From the NCBI GenBank assembly GCA_037385685.1, contig JARRMW010000003.1, forward strand, positions 1 through 64,000: a DNA stretch of 64,000 bases, in the 5' to 3' direction. The notes under the pieces are model-generated. The model did not search any database. It was not told the DNA's origin and saw nothing but the letters and a program-made list of their open reading frames with translations. The position numbers were made by a program, and so were the translations under genes. The DNA is from Sva-25 sp037385685. Its GTDB lineage: Bacteria > Pseudomonadota > Gammaproteobacteria > Chromatiales > Chromatiaceae. Of this stretch, positions 24,959-33,184 are shown piece after piece; position 1 is the first letter of the stretch; each line of letters begins with the position of its first letter.

Positions 24959-26200
24959 TCAAAGAAACCGCTTTGTAATCTCCCACAGTACAAAACCTGC
25001 GCTCACCAGAAAGCCAGCCAGAGGCACAGCGACTGGCAGACAGAGAATACCTGGGGGGGCTTCTTCTTTTCGCAGCTTGACAAGGACAAGCGACAGGTTG
25101 ACGAGTGAAAACACTGTCAGAGCCATCCCGGCAGTGATCCTCGCGAGCTGCTCGAGGGGTATAAGCAGCGACAGCAACATGATGAGCATCGCTGTAAACA
25201 GCGTCGCATTGATCGGGGTTTGCGTTTTTCGTGAGACCTGGCCAAACCAGGAAGGAAGTTGCCCCATGCGGCTCATACCATAAAGCACACGGCTTGCCAT
25301 GATAATCAGGATCAGCCCGCCATTGACAACAGCGAGCACGGCAACTGTGCTGATGACAAGTGGCTCTTTCCCGGTAATGGTTTCGTAGACCAGCGCAAGC
25401 GGTGCTTCCGATTGCGCCAGCTGCGCCGGCGCAACCCATACAAGCGCATTCCAGACCACGCCCATATAGAGCAGGGTCGTGATGACGAGTGTCAGGATGA
25501 TGGCGATCATCATGGTACGCCCGACATTCCTCACCTCTTCGGCGACGTTGACCATGTCCTCGAAACCGATCATCGCATAGAAAGCAAGGAATGCGCCTGC
25601 CATGACGCCATGCAGCAGCTCAACATCAAGGCGCTGCGGCAACACCGGAGGCATGGATTCCGCAGAAGGAATATGCCACAGGGATACCAGGATCACGAGG
25701 AGCAGCCCCCCGATCTCGACAAGCGTGATGATAGCCGCAGCCACCGCAGATTCCCGGATTCCCCAGGCAGCCAGTGAGGCAAGGAGGATGACGGTGACAA
25801 CGATGGAGATCTCGAACCCGACAGGGATCAAGGCGCCAACATAGCCTGCAAGACCACGCATCAGCGCAGCCGTGGAGATGACACCGATCATCGCGACAAG
25901 CAACCCCGTCACCCGGGACAGCCAGCGCTGCCGGAATCCTGCTCTCACATAGGCCGATTCGCCTGCACTCTGCGGATAACGACCAGCAAGCTCGGCAAAA
26001 CTGAGCGCAGAAAAGCCTGCCAGCAGGGCTGCAACAAGAAAGGAGAGGGGGGCCTGGTAGCCCGCCTCACCAGCGATCTTTCCTGCGAGCGCATAGATAC
26101 CTGCCCCGATGGTGCTCCCAAGCCCGTACAGTGTCAGCAGCCAGGGGCCAAGTGCTCGCCGGAGGCTTGTCTCTTCCGCGGAGTCACCTGTAGGTTGCAT
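24959..26200 (-). CDS. APC-family amino-acid permease
   Basis: Inner-membrane amino-acid transporter of 413 residues with about 12 helices. The first helix motif GLGSTIGAGIYALAGKIAGEAG contains the GAGIY substrate-backbone loop characteristic of APC proteins; SFAELAGRYPQSAGESAY follows. It starts 17 bases inside the 3' end of the ClC gene, so the two are probably co-transcribed. Substrate unknown. Confidence 0.9.
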   Translation of the reverse strand: MQPTGDSAEETSLRRALGPWLLTLYGLGSTIGAGIYALAGKIAGEAGYQAPLSFLVAALLAGFSALSFAELAGRYPQSAGESAYVRAGFRQRWLSRVTGLLVAMIGVISTAALMRGLAGYVGALIPVGFEISIVVTVILLASLAAWGIRESAVAAAIITLVEIGGLLLVILVSLWHIPSAESMPPVLPQRLDVELLHGVMAGAFLAFYAMIGFEDMVNVAEEVRNVGRTMMIAIILTLVITTLLYMGVVWNALVWVAPAQLAQSEAPLALVYETITGKEPLVISTVAVLAVVNGGLILIIMASRVLYGMSRMGQLPSWFGQVSRKTQTPINATLFTAMLIMLLSLLIPLEQLARITAGMALTVFSLVNLSLVLVKLRKEEAPPGILCLPVAVPLAGFLVSAGFVLWEITKRFL

Positions 26201-27926
26201 CGATCATATCGCGCGTGAGAATGCCGTAGACCCGGTTTATACCGGGTGCAGTCTGACGCTGCACATAGAGCGCTTCTGCCTTGCTGTTGTTCAACTGCTC
26301 CTGCGCCTCCTGCAATGTTGCCTGCAGATGGATTGGCGCCAGGTCATATCGTTGTCCGGGAATCTCCATCAGGTCGATGGTTTCATCATTGTCCGCCTCC
26401 CGGGCTTCGAGATAACCGGCGAGATCCGCAGCACGCAGCAGCGTATGCGGCCCTTTTTCAGAATCGATGATCAGCCAGGCAGGCTTTTGCTGCAGCAACA
26501 CGCGCGCCGCTTCCTGCCCGATTGCTGCCTCGGTACGCACACAGGACTTGCTCATCGTCCCTGCAACACCAATGCGGCGAAGTGCCTGCAACACGGGTGT
26601 GGTGCTGTAATCCATACCCGAGGCCTTGAGCATGGTGATGAAGAGCGACTCTTTGCGAAAGAGTTCGCTGGCTGTGAGTGAGGCCGTAATGATCACGACC
26701 ATCCCGGGCATGATGATGCCGGGACTATGCGTCAGCTCCATGATGGCGGTCAGTGCAGCGAGGGGGGCTTGCAGGCTGGCCCCCATCATGGCGCCCATGC
26801 CAAGCAGCGCAAAAAAACCGACATCGACATTGAACCCGGCAAGCGCGAACAGATTGGCGACAAGCGCACCGAGCACAGCCCCGATAAAGAGCGAGGGGCC
26901 AATCATGCCCCCGGGAATGCCGAGCCCTACACTGAGAGAGGTTGCAAGCAACTTTCCGACGACGAGCAAGGCAAGCGCGAAAAGCCCGAATTCACCGAGC
27001 AGCGCATCGTTGACTGAATCGTAACCAATCCCCATGACTTCGGGTAACACAACAGCAAACAGTGCTGCAATGAACGCTGCAGCCAGAAAGCGCTGCCAGA
27101 GTGCAAACGAGCGGCCGATGCCCGTCACGAATTGCATCGATTGAATGAAAGCGGCCGACAGAACCCCCACCGCCAGCCCAAGAAACAGCACAAGCGGCAT
27201 GTGCGCCAGATTGGCCAGCTCCATTGTCGGGATATCAAAACCTGCCTCGTTACCAAACACAGCGATGGAGACAAGTGTGGCACTTGCCGCAGCAAGGATC
27301 ACCGGAATAAAACTCGCGATCGTGTACTCGAGCATGACGATCTCAAGTGCGAAGATCACACCGGCCAGTGGCGTATTGAAGGATGCGGCAATGCCCGCTG
27401 CCGTGCCGCAACCCACAAGTGTCCGGATACTGTTGTTTGGCAAACGCAGCCACTGACCGAGAAGACTGCCGCTGGACGCACCGAGATGCACGTGCGGTCC
27501 CTCGCGGCCGACCGAATAACCACCAATAATGGCTGCAGCCGCACCGAAGAACTGCAGCAGGAGTTCTCGCAGTCGCAGATGCCCCTGGTGATAAGCCATG
27601 CGCTCCATGACACGAGCGACACCAAGCACATGAATGCCCTTGCTTGCAAAGTGAAACAGCAGTATCAGGAAGAGTCCTGCGAGGATCGGCAGGAGTGCGC
27701 GATACTGCCATGACAGTACCTCGTAATTTTCCGTATCCCCCGAGAGCAACATTGCGAGAACACCCTCGGCAAGCAGCCTGAAAGCGACAATCACGATGCC
27801 TGTCATGATTCCGGCGAGAATGCCGAGGAAAGCAAGCTGCGTAAGCGCATCGGGTCGCGCCAGCTTGAGCTGGAGCGACTCGAGCCTTCGCGTTATCCAG
27901 TTGTCTCTGTCAGTCTTCCTCACCAC
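26184..27926 (-). CDS. ClC-type chloride channel or H+/Cl- antiporter with CBS domains
   Basis: A 580-residue ClC protein. Helix motifs GREGPHVHLGASSGS (with the gating Glu of GREGP) and GLGIPGGMIGPSLFIGA are present in the order of EriC-type proteins. After about residue 430 the chain has two CBS-like segments (..AARVLLQQKPAWLIIDSEKGPH and ..QAEEQLNNSKAEALYVQRQ..), which usually bind adenine nucleotides and gate the channel. Roles proposed for such proteins are acid resistance and fluoride or chloride export; which applies is open. Upstream of and overlapping the APC permease gene. Confidence 0.92.
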   Translation of the reverse strand: MVRKTDRDNWITRRLESLQLKLARPDALTQLAFLGILAGIMTGIVIVAFRLLAEGVLAMLLSGDTENYEVLSWQYRALLPILAGLFLILLFHFASKGIHVLGVARVMERMAYHQGHLRLRELLLQFFGAAAAIIGGYSVGREGPHVHLGASSGSLLGQWLRLPNNSIRTLVGCGTAAGIAASFNTPLAGVIFALEIVMLEYTIASFIPVILAAASATLVSIAVFGNEAGFDIPTMELANLAHMPLVLFLGLAVGVLSAAFIQSMQFVTGIGRSFALWQRFLAAAFIAALFAVVLPEVMGIGYDSVNDALLGEFGLFALALLVVGKLLATSLSVGLGIPGGMIGPSLFIGAVLGALVANLFALAGFNVDVGFFALLGMGAMMGASLQAPLAALTAIMELTHSPGIIMPGMVVIITASLTASELFRKESLFITMLKASGMDYSTTPVLQALRRIGVAGTMSKSCVRTEAAIGQEAARVLLQQKPAWLIIDSEKGPHTLLRAADLAGYLEAREADNDETIDLMEIPGQRYDLAPIHLQATLQEAQEQLNNSKAEALYVQRQTAPGINRVYGILTRDMIDATYR

Positions 27927-28009
27927 TGAAGCTACCTGCTGGCGATTCCTGCACTATGACTCTTGTACCCATCATACAACGAAGGCCAGAGGGGCACAGG
28001 GTGAGGCAG

Positions 28010-28576
28010 TTAGCCCCGAAAGGCTTCCGGTGATGAGAGATAGGCCAGCTCCTCGGGCGTGCTGTCCCTGCCAAGGATACTGTTACGGTGCGGGAAACGC
28101 CCGAAGCGCCTGATCAGGTCGCGGTGATGCCTCGCAAAACGCAGATTATCCTCCAGACCGGCTGCCTCGAAGAGCTCTACCGACAACTCCTGGTGAGCAA
28201 GGGATTCACTGTGCATCAGTGGCATGTAGAGAAAGGCAACCTGTGAGCCGTGGAGCTCTCTGTCCTGTTTTTTCGTCACCGCTTCAAGAGCGACACCGAC
28301 AGCAAGATGCTCAGTCGAAAAACTGTCCGGCTTGCCACGAAACATATTGAGCGGGAACTGGTCGAGTACAATCGTCAGCGCAAGACTTCCCTCGGCGGTG
28401 ACTTTCCAGTGATCACATTCTCCGGTGGACGCACGGCTCCACAACACCGCATATTGCTTGCGTATCTGGCGATCGATCGAAGGCGTAGAGTTGAACCAGT
28501 GTTTCTCCATTTCCGGTGAAAACCAGAAATCGAGAATCTCGCGCGGCCCGGTCTCTCTTTTCATCTTCAGTGTCAT
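28010..28576 (-). CDS. DUF924 family protein
   Basis: A 188-residue DUF924 protein with the signature EILDFWFSPEMEKHWF, then FDxxIRKQY-like (DRQIRKQYAVLW), a conserved LALTIVLDQFPLNMFRGKPDSF and the C-terminal FLYMPLMHSESLAHQELSV. All-helical, TPR-like fold in solved relatives; function unknown. It lies two bases after the TauE/SafE gene. Confidence 0.92.
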   Translation of the reverse strand: MTLKMKRETGPREILDFWFSPEMEKHWFNSTPSIDRQIRKQYAVLWSRASTGECDHWKVTAEGSLALTIVLDQFPLNMFRGKPDSFSTEHLAVGVALEAVTKKQDRELHGSQVAFLYMPLMHSESLAHQELSVELFEAAGLEDNLRFARHHRDLIRRFGRFPHRNSILGRDSTPEELAYLSSPEAFRG

Positions 28577-28578
28577 CC

Positions 28579-29325
28579 CTATCCGGCAATCAACTTCAAG
28601 CCTATCAGAATCGTGACTGTTTCAAAGCCGCGTTTGATCCAGCGATTCCCCTTCGTAATTGCAAGGTGAGCACCTGCGTATCCACCGAGCAATGATCCTG
28701 CCAGAAGCGCAGGAAGCCAGGACCACCTGATGTCGCCCAGGATACCCAGCGTCAAGGCGCCGGCCCCGTTCCAGAAAACACCTACAAGAACCAGTGTGTA
28801 GGCGACAGCACGCTTGTAGTCGAGCCCGAACCAGCGAATGAGCCACAAGGTCACGAAGAGCCCTGTTCCCGATGTCAGGGAACCATTCAGCACACCGATC
28901 AGGAAGAGGACCAGGCCGCCCGTGAAATAGCCACGTTTGTCACGATGCACGGGCGCATAGACCTGACCTAGCTCCTTGCGCCAGACGGAGTAGAGCCCGA
29001 GTGAGAGCGTCAGAACACCAAGCGAAATCCTGGCGATCCTGTCGGGAACCGCAAGAATCAGGCTCGCGCCGATAATGACACCAGGCAGGCCGCATACCAG
29101 TATAAAGATCACGAAATCCCGTTCCAGCCCGCCTTCGCGTAGATGTCTGACAGTCGCGCCAATACCGAGCGCGACAGTTGCAACCTTGTGTGTTGCCAGC
29201 GCGATCGCGAACGGCAGCCCCAGGAAAAGCAGCACCGGCAATTGCAGCAAACCTGCCCCGCCACCTGAAAAAGCGGAAAAGAGATTGGCCACGAACGAAA
29301 CGGCCAGGAGAATCAGCTGATCCAT
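28579..29325 (-). CDS. TauE/SafE family anion exporter
   Basis: A 248-residue inner-membrane protein with about eight helices in two repeats. Family motifs are FSGGGAGLLQLPVLLFLG (after the first helix) and GSLTSGTGLFVTLWLIRWFGLDYKRAVAY in the second half. Members export sulfite, sulfoacetate or other organic sulfonates. The substrate cannot be told from sequence, but fits a sulfur-active organism. First gene of a pair with DUF924. Confidence 0.87.
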   Translation of the reverse strand: MDQLILLAVSFVANLFSAFSGGGAGLLQLPVLLFLGLPFAIALATHKVATVALGIGATVRHLREGGLERDFVIFILVCGLPGVIIGASLILAVPDRIARISLGVLTLSLGLYSVWRKELGQVYAPVHRDKRGYFTGGLVLFLIGVLNGSLTSGTGLFVTLWLIRWFGLDYKRAVAYTLVLVGVFWNGAGALTLGILGDIRWSWLPALLAGSLLGGYAGAHLAITKGNRWIKRGFETVTILIGLKLIAG

Positions 29326-29401
29326 AAAATGGCACGCCGGGTTTGACTTGATGACGACAGATTGTAAACTGTAGTTATATGCACTTCAGGCATTTATCAC
29401 G

Positions 29402-30397
29402 ATGAAAGCAGTAATAACATTAACTTTGGCCCTTGTGCTGGCGAGCCCTGTCGCAGCAGAGATGTATCGATGGGTCGATGACCGTGGAAATGTTTATTAC
29501 ACCGACAGGATTCCTCCTGACCGGATCAACACGGATCGTACCATCATCAACAAGCACGGGATCGAGGTTGAAACCATCTCACCGGATCGTCCTGAAGATA
29601 TCGCACGGAAACAGCTGCAGGAGAAGCTTGCTTCAGCGAGACAGGAGTTACTGAAGCGCCGCGAATCCGAAGACAGCAATCTTCTGCAGCAATATCGCAG
29701 TGAAGAAGAGATCATGGAGAAGCGCAAACAGCATGTCCGGACTTTCGATATCCAGATCCACGGTGTCGAGAGTAACATCAAGAGAATCAGGCACAAGCTC
29801 ATTGCATTGCAGACAGAGATCGATGAGCGCCAGCAAAAGGGCATGAAGGCCGAGGAAGGCAAGCTACAGGTTCTCTCCCAGATGCATGAAAGAGTGACAC
29901 GGGAGACAGAGCGGGTGCAGTCGCTCGAGGAGAGAAAACAGGAAGTTATCAAGGAATATATTGCTGACCTGCAGCGCTTCCGCTTCCTGAAACAGGTTGG
30001 AAACGAGAACAGCAGCGGGATCCCGCCAGCAACAATGCTGCTGACAGCAGAGGATCTGCAACACTTCGAGACACTCTATCTCTGTCCGCCGGACCAGGAT
30101 TGCGAAAGAGAGTGGCAGCAGGCTGCCACCTATCTTGCGAATGTATCAAGCACTCCGGTAACAACCAGAGAGCCGGATCTTCTACTGACGCGTGAACCCG
30201 ATGGTGACGAGCAGATTGGCCTGCACCTGATCAGGTCACCCGCAGAAGCCAATCTCGGAACCTGGATCTTTCTTGATCTCAACTGCAGTGATACGCGAAA
30301 GGGTTACATGTACTGCAAATCGGATCAGGCCAGGACAATTCGCGAGGGATTCAAGCAAAACATCCAGGAAAGCAAGAACATTGCATTGAAGCAGTGA
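29402..30397 (+). CDS. Exported DUF4124 coiled-coil protein
   Basis: A 331-residue protein with signal peptide (TLALVLASPVAA) and a DUF4124 domain right after it (MYRWVDDRGNVYYTDRIPPD), a small beta domain common in gammaproteobacterial envelope proteins. Residues about 60-200 form a long charged coiled coil. The C-terminal third has paired cysteines (CPPDQDC, LNCSDTRKGYMYC) that could form disulfides. Envelope location is likely; function unknown. Confidence 0.82.
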   Translation: MKAVITLTLALVLASPVAAEMYRWVDDRGNVYYTDRIPPDRINTDRTIINKHGIEVETISPDRPEDIARKQLQEKLASARQELLKRRESEDSNLLQQYRSEEEIMEKRKQHVRTFDIQIHGVESNIKRIRHKLIALQTEIDERQQKGMKAEEGKLQVLSQMHERVTRETERVQSLEERKQEVIKEYIADLQRFRFLKQVGNENSSGIPPATMLLTAEDLQHFETLYLCPPDQDCEREWQQAATYLANVSSTPVTTREPDLLLTREPDGDEQIGLHLIRSPAEANLGTWIFLDLNCSDTRKGYMYCKSDQARTIREGFKQNIQESKNIALKQ

Positions 30398-30422
30398 TCG
30401 CGGATCCCTGCCGGTCGCTCTT

Positions 30423-31364
30423 CTACTCAAACTCCAGTTCTGAATAGACTTTCTGGGCATTGCGCCCTTTGAGTGTCTCGTAATTCTCAAGGTAGGCAAA
30501 ATCGTCCTGCCTTATTTCCGATATCTCGCTGATATCGCCACCCTCGTCGATAAAGTCGGCAACCCGTTCGCGCAGGGCGACCAGATAATCGTAGGAATCC
30601 TTCTTTGCTTTCTCCAGCGGAACCGGTGCACCGTGTCCAGGAATGACCACGTCAGGTTTCAACTTGGCCATGGCTTCAAAGACCTCAACCCAGCTCCTGC
30701 TGTTGGACTGCTCACCGATACCCAGCATGCGATCGACATAGACGATGTCGCCGGAAAAGACGACTTTCGCATCAGGAATCCAGACATAGCTGTCACCCGG
30801 CGTGTGTGCCTGCCCCTTATGAAAGATTTCAATTGTGGTGTCACCAAGCGTCAGTCTGTAGCTGTCGCTGAACAGAATATCGGCATATCGCGCCTCGGTC
30901 CCTGCAAAATTCTCGTCACCAATCAGGGCTGTCAACCGTAATACCTGGTCATTGAACCGCTGTTTATGATCCAGGGCCGCAGCCTCGCTGCTGATGATCT
31001 TCGCTCCCTCACGGCTGAAATAATCATTACCAAACCAGCGGTGGTCCTGCCCCCCGGTATTGATGACATACCTGATTGGCTTGTCACTGATCGACTTGAT
31101 GACCGCATGCAATGCCTCGGCGCCCTTTCTCGTACCACCGGAATCGATAAGGATCAGGCCTTCACTGGTAATAATGACACCAAAGGTCGCATTGTTGCCG
31201 AGATTCTCCGGGGTTCTGTTGGTCAGCGGGCCGACGATTGCCCAGATATTGTCGCTCACCTTGACCGGGTTGAGACCCTGTGAGTCCTGCTGAACGTAAC
31301 CTGAGTTCTCTGCCTGAACATTGCTAGTAACGAATGCGATGAGAAATGCGAACAGGAGCTTCAT
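30423..31364 (-). CDS. Exported metallo-beta-lactamase-fold protein with a degenerate first zinc motif
   Basis: A 313-residue precursor starting at MKLLFAFLIAFVTSNVQA after GAGG, better than the open frame to 31421. The MBL fold is clear: LILIDSGGTRKG, AHTPGDS (H187), VVFSGDIVYVDR (D206) and VIPGHGAP (H244). The usual HxHxDH is replaced by GGQDH (G104, G105, Q106, D107, H108), losing two Zn1 ligands while Asp and the last His remain. This may mean a single-metal enzyme. Related periplasmic MBL proteins occur in quinoprotein relay and Sox-type contexts, but nothing adjacent supports that here. Confidence 0.82.
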   Translation of the reverse strand: MKLLFAFLIAFVTSNVQAENSGYVQQDSQGLNPVKVSDNIWAIVGPLTNRTPENLGNNATFGVIITSEGLILIDSGGTRKGAEALHAVIKSISDKPIRYVINTGGQDHRWFGNDYFSREGAKIISSEAAALDHKQRFNDQVLRLTALIGDENFAGTEARYADILFSDSYRLTLGDTTIEIFHKGQAHTPGDSYVWIPDAKVVFSGDIVYVDRMLGIGEQSNSRSWVEVFEAMAKLKPDVVIPGHGAPVPLEKAKKDSYDYLVALRERVADFIDEGGDISEISEIRQDDFAYLENYETLKGRNAQKVYSELEFE

Positions 31365-31438
31365 CAGTGTATACCTCGCCTGTGCAGAAGCGTTTCTTTT
31401 ATGCCCCGCCAGGAGCGCCAACGAATGAGCTGACCTGA

Positions 31439-32611
31439 TCAGCGTTTTTTGCGGACGGCTTTTTTGGCGGGCGCCTTTTTGACGACCTTTTTCTTCGCAG
31501 TCTTTTTGGCAGGTACCTTTTTGACGACCTTTTTCTTCGCGGTCTTTTTGGCAGGTACCTTTTTGACGACCTTTTTCTTCGCGGTCTTTTTGGCAGGTAC
31601 CTTTTTGACGACCTTTTTCTTCACGGTCTTTTTTGCGGGCGCCTTTTTGACGACCTTTTTCTTCACGGTCTTTTTGGCAGGTACCTTTTTGACAACCTTT
31701 TTCTTCACGGTCTTTTTGGCGGGCGCCTTTTTGACAACCTTTTTCTTCACGGTCTTTTTGGCGGGCGCCTTTTTGACAACCTTCTTCGCAGTCTTTTTGG
31801 CGGGCGCCTTTTTGACGACCTTCTTCGCCACTTTCCGGCCAGTAACGCCGGAATCCGACTGTTTCCTGGAGGTGGTTGCGGCCCTGGCCCTGGTTTTCTT
31901 CTTACGCTTGCGGCCCTTGCGCTCTTCTTCAGGCGCTGCGTCATTGTCGGGCTCTGTCAGGGGAAGTCGTGGTGTTTTCGCGATGATCTCGACAGCGATC
32001 TCCTCTGCCAGTGCCGTGTCGGCGAGCGTATCGATATAACGCAGGATTCCCTCATCCTCGTAGCGCTTGTGTAATTCTTCGGTATTGGCTTCACAGATCC
32101 GCAGGCGATTGGCAATGGTTTCTTCGTAATCCGGCGGGCGCCGGGCGATACGGCTGCCACAGACATCGCAGACCCCGTCGACCAGGGGAGGACTGGAGTA
32201 GATATTGTATTCCATGCCACAACTGCCGCAGTGGAGTTGTCCGACCAGGCGTTCCATGATGTCGTCGTTGTGCACGCGTATGGAAAGAACAAGTTCGAGC
32301 GGCGCGCCGATGCGTCTCAGAAGCGTGCCGAGCATTTCGGCATGCGCAGACTCGCGCGGGAAATCCTCGAGAATGAAGCCCTCCTTTGCTGCCTCGAGAG
32401 GTTCCTTGAGTGCCGAGGTGACGAGTTCACCCGGAATTGGCGCACAGGCGAGAAGAAGTTCGCCGATAAGGCGTCCAAGTTCGGTTTCCTGGTTTGCCAT
32501 TTCGCTGAGAATCTGGTGCAGATTCAGGACAGGAATGCCATACCTTTTCGATAATTTTGCTGCCAGGGCACTCTTCCCGCAGCCGGGGGGACCAAGTAAA
32601 ACGATGCGCAT
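31439..32611 (-). CDS. Adenylate-kinase-like protein fused to a histone H1-like tail
   Basis: A 390-residue protein in two parts. Residues 1-215 are an adenylate-kinase fold: P-loop GPPGCGKS (7-14), DFPR (83-86), and a zinc LID with C128, C131, C148 and C151. Arg121, Arg158 and Arg169 match E. coli R119, R156 and R167, but the AMP-site STGD/R36 region reads NLHQILSEM, and R123 is replaced by Gln, so AMP binding may differ. Residues from about 230 to the end are a basic tail with nine copies of VVKKxPAKK. The start MRIVLLGPPG is chosen over an upstream frame because it fits the family. It may be a nucleotide kinase tethered to DNA or polyphosphate; that is inference. PPi-phosphofructokinase lies beyond a dead gene upstream. 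Confidence 0.85.
   Translation of the reverse strand: MRIVLLGPPGCGKSALAAKLSKRYGIPVLNLHQILSEMANQETELGRLIGELLLACAPIPGELVTSALKEPLEAAKEGFILEDFPRESAHAEMLGTLLRRIGAPLELVLSIRVHNDDIMERLVGQLHCGSCGMEYNIYSSPPLVDGVCDVCGSRIARRPPDYEETIANRLRICEANTEELHKRYEDEGILRYIDTLADTALAEEIAVEIIAKTPRLPLTEPDNDAAPEEERKGRKRKKKTRARAATTSRKQSDSGVTGRKVAKKVVKKAPAKKTAKKVVKKAPAKKTVKKKVVKKAPAKKTVKKKVVKKVPAKKTVKKKVVKKAPAKKTVKKKVVKKVPAKKTAKKKVVKKVPAKKTAKKKVVKKVPAKKTAKKKVVKKAPAKKAVRKKR
31442..31828 (-). repeat. Tandem 42-base coding repeats of the H1-like tail
   Basis: Nine units encoding VVKKxPAKK(T)xKK with a 14-residue period (the first is 13). Units alternate Ala and Val before Pro. High identity between units makes copy number prone to slippage. 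It is coding repeat, not CRISPR. Confidence 0.9.
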
Positions 32612-32745
32612 ATTCAGAGTCTCGGGAATCGGGCTTCCCTGTATAGTTATTTCTATGGCGGCATCCAATTTTTGGATTGCGCGCGCCACTCAGCCCTACT
32701 AACCTAATTTCATTTTTGCGACAAGTCAAATCCCATGAGGACTTT

Positions 32746-33134
32746 ATGGCCTTGATCTTCGACATCAATGCCACTGAGAAGTGGCTGATCGAGCTGTCGC
32801 TCAATGATCGTTAAGGCGAGAAGATCGACTACCAGCTGGCAGATGCCGAAATCTGCCTGCAGCCCTCTGACGGGGAACTTTCGCGGCGCCCCCTTTCTTG
32901 ACGGGAGAATGGACGGTTGCCATTTCACCATTTTCAAAACCGCTGACAAGAAGTATCGTGCGCAGTTTTTCTGAAGGGTCTACAGGCAGTACAGGACCGG
33001 TGTCCGAGAATACGACGACCTCGCCGAACGTGCCGTCTCACTTCTGCAGCCACTGGTACGCCAGGCGGCTGCCGGGCCAGGTGACATCATACCCGGGCAC
33101 CGCCGGGAGTGCTCCGGCTGGCCGGACCGAGTAA
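32746..33134 (+). pseudogene. Decayed gene of unknown family
   Basis: Reads as a protein across frames: MALIFDINATEKWLIELS ending in TAA at 32812-32814; the same frame continues GEKIDYQLADAEICLQPSDGEL to about 32880; then one frame shift gives FLDGRMDGCHFTIFKTADKK, a TGA after AQFF, and RVYRQYRTGVREYDDLAER with VSLLQPLV beyond. The segments have natural protein character and join in order, unlike random frames. So at least two stops and one frameshift have accumulated. The minus-strand frame over it (32710-32949) is a shadow. Family not recognised. It lies directly upstream of the phosphofructokinase gene. Confidence 0.65.
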
Positions 33135-33184
33135 CCCGAACAATCCACGTCTATTCATAATCTTTTTTCGAGGAGAAAATCACG

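Noticed and set aside
31445..31835. Regularly spaced DNA repeats resembling a CRISPR array
   Set aside because: The repeats are in-frame coding units of a Lys/Pro/Ala-rich protein with no unique spacers.
32710..32949. 79-residue minus-strand frame over the decayed gene
   Set aside because: The plus-strand pieces have more natural protein character; the minus frame lacks a ribosome site.
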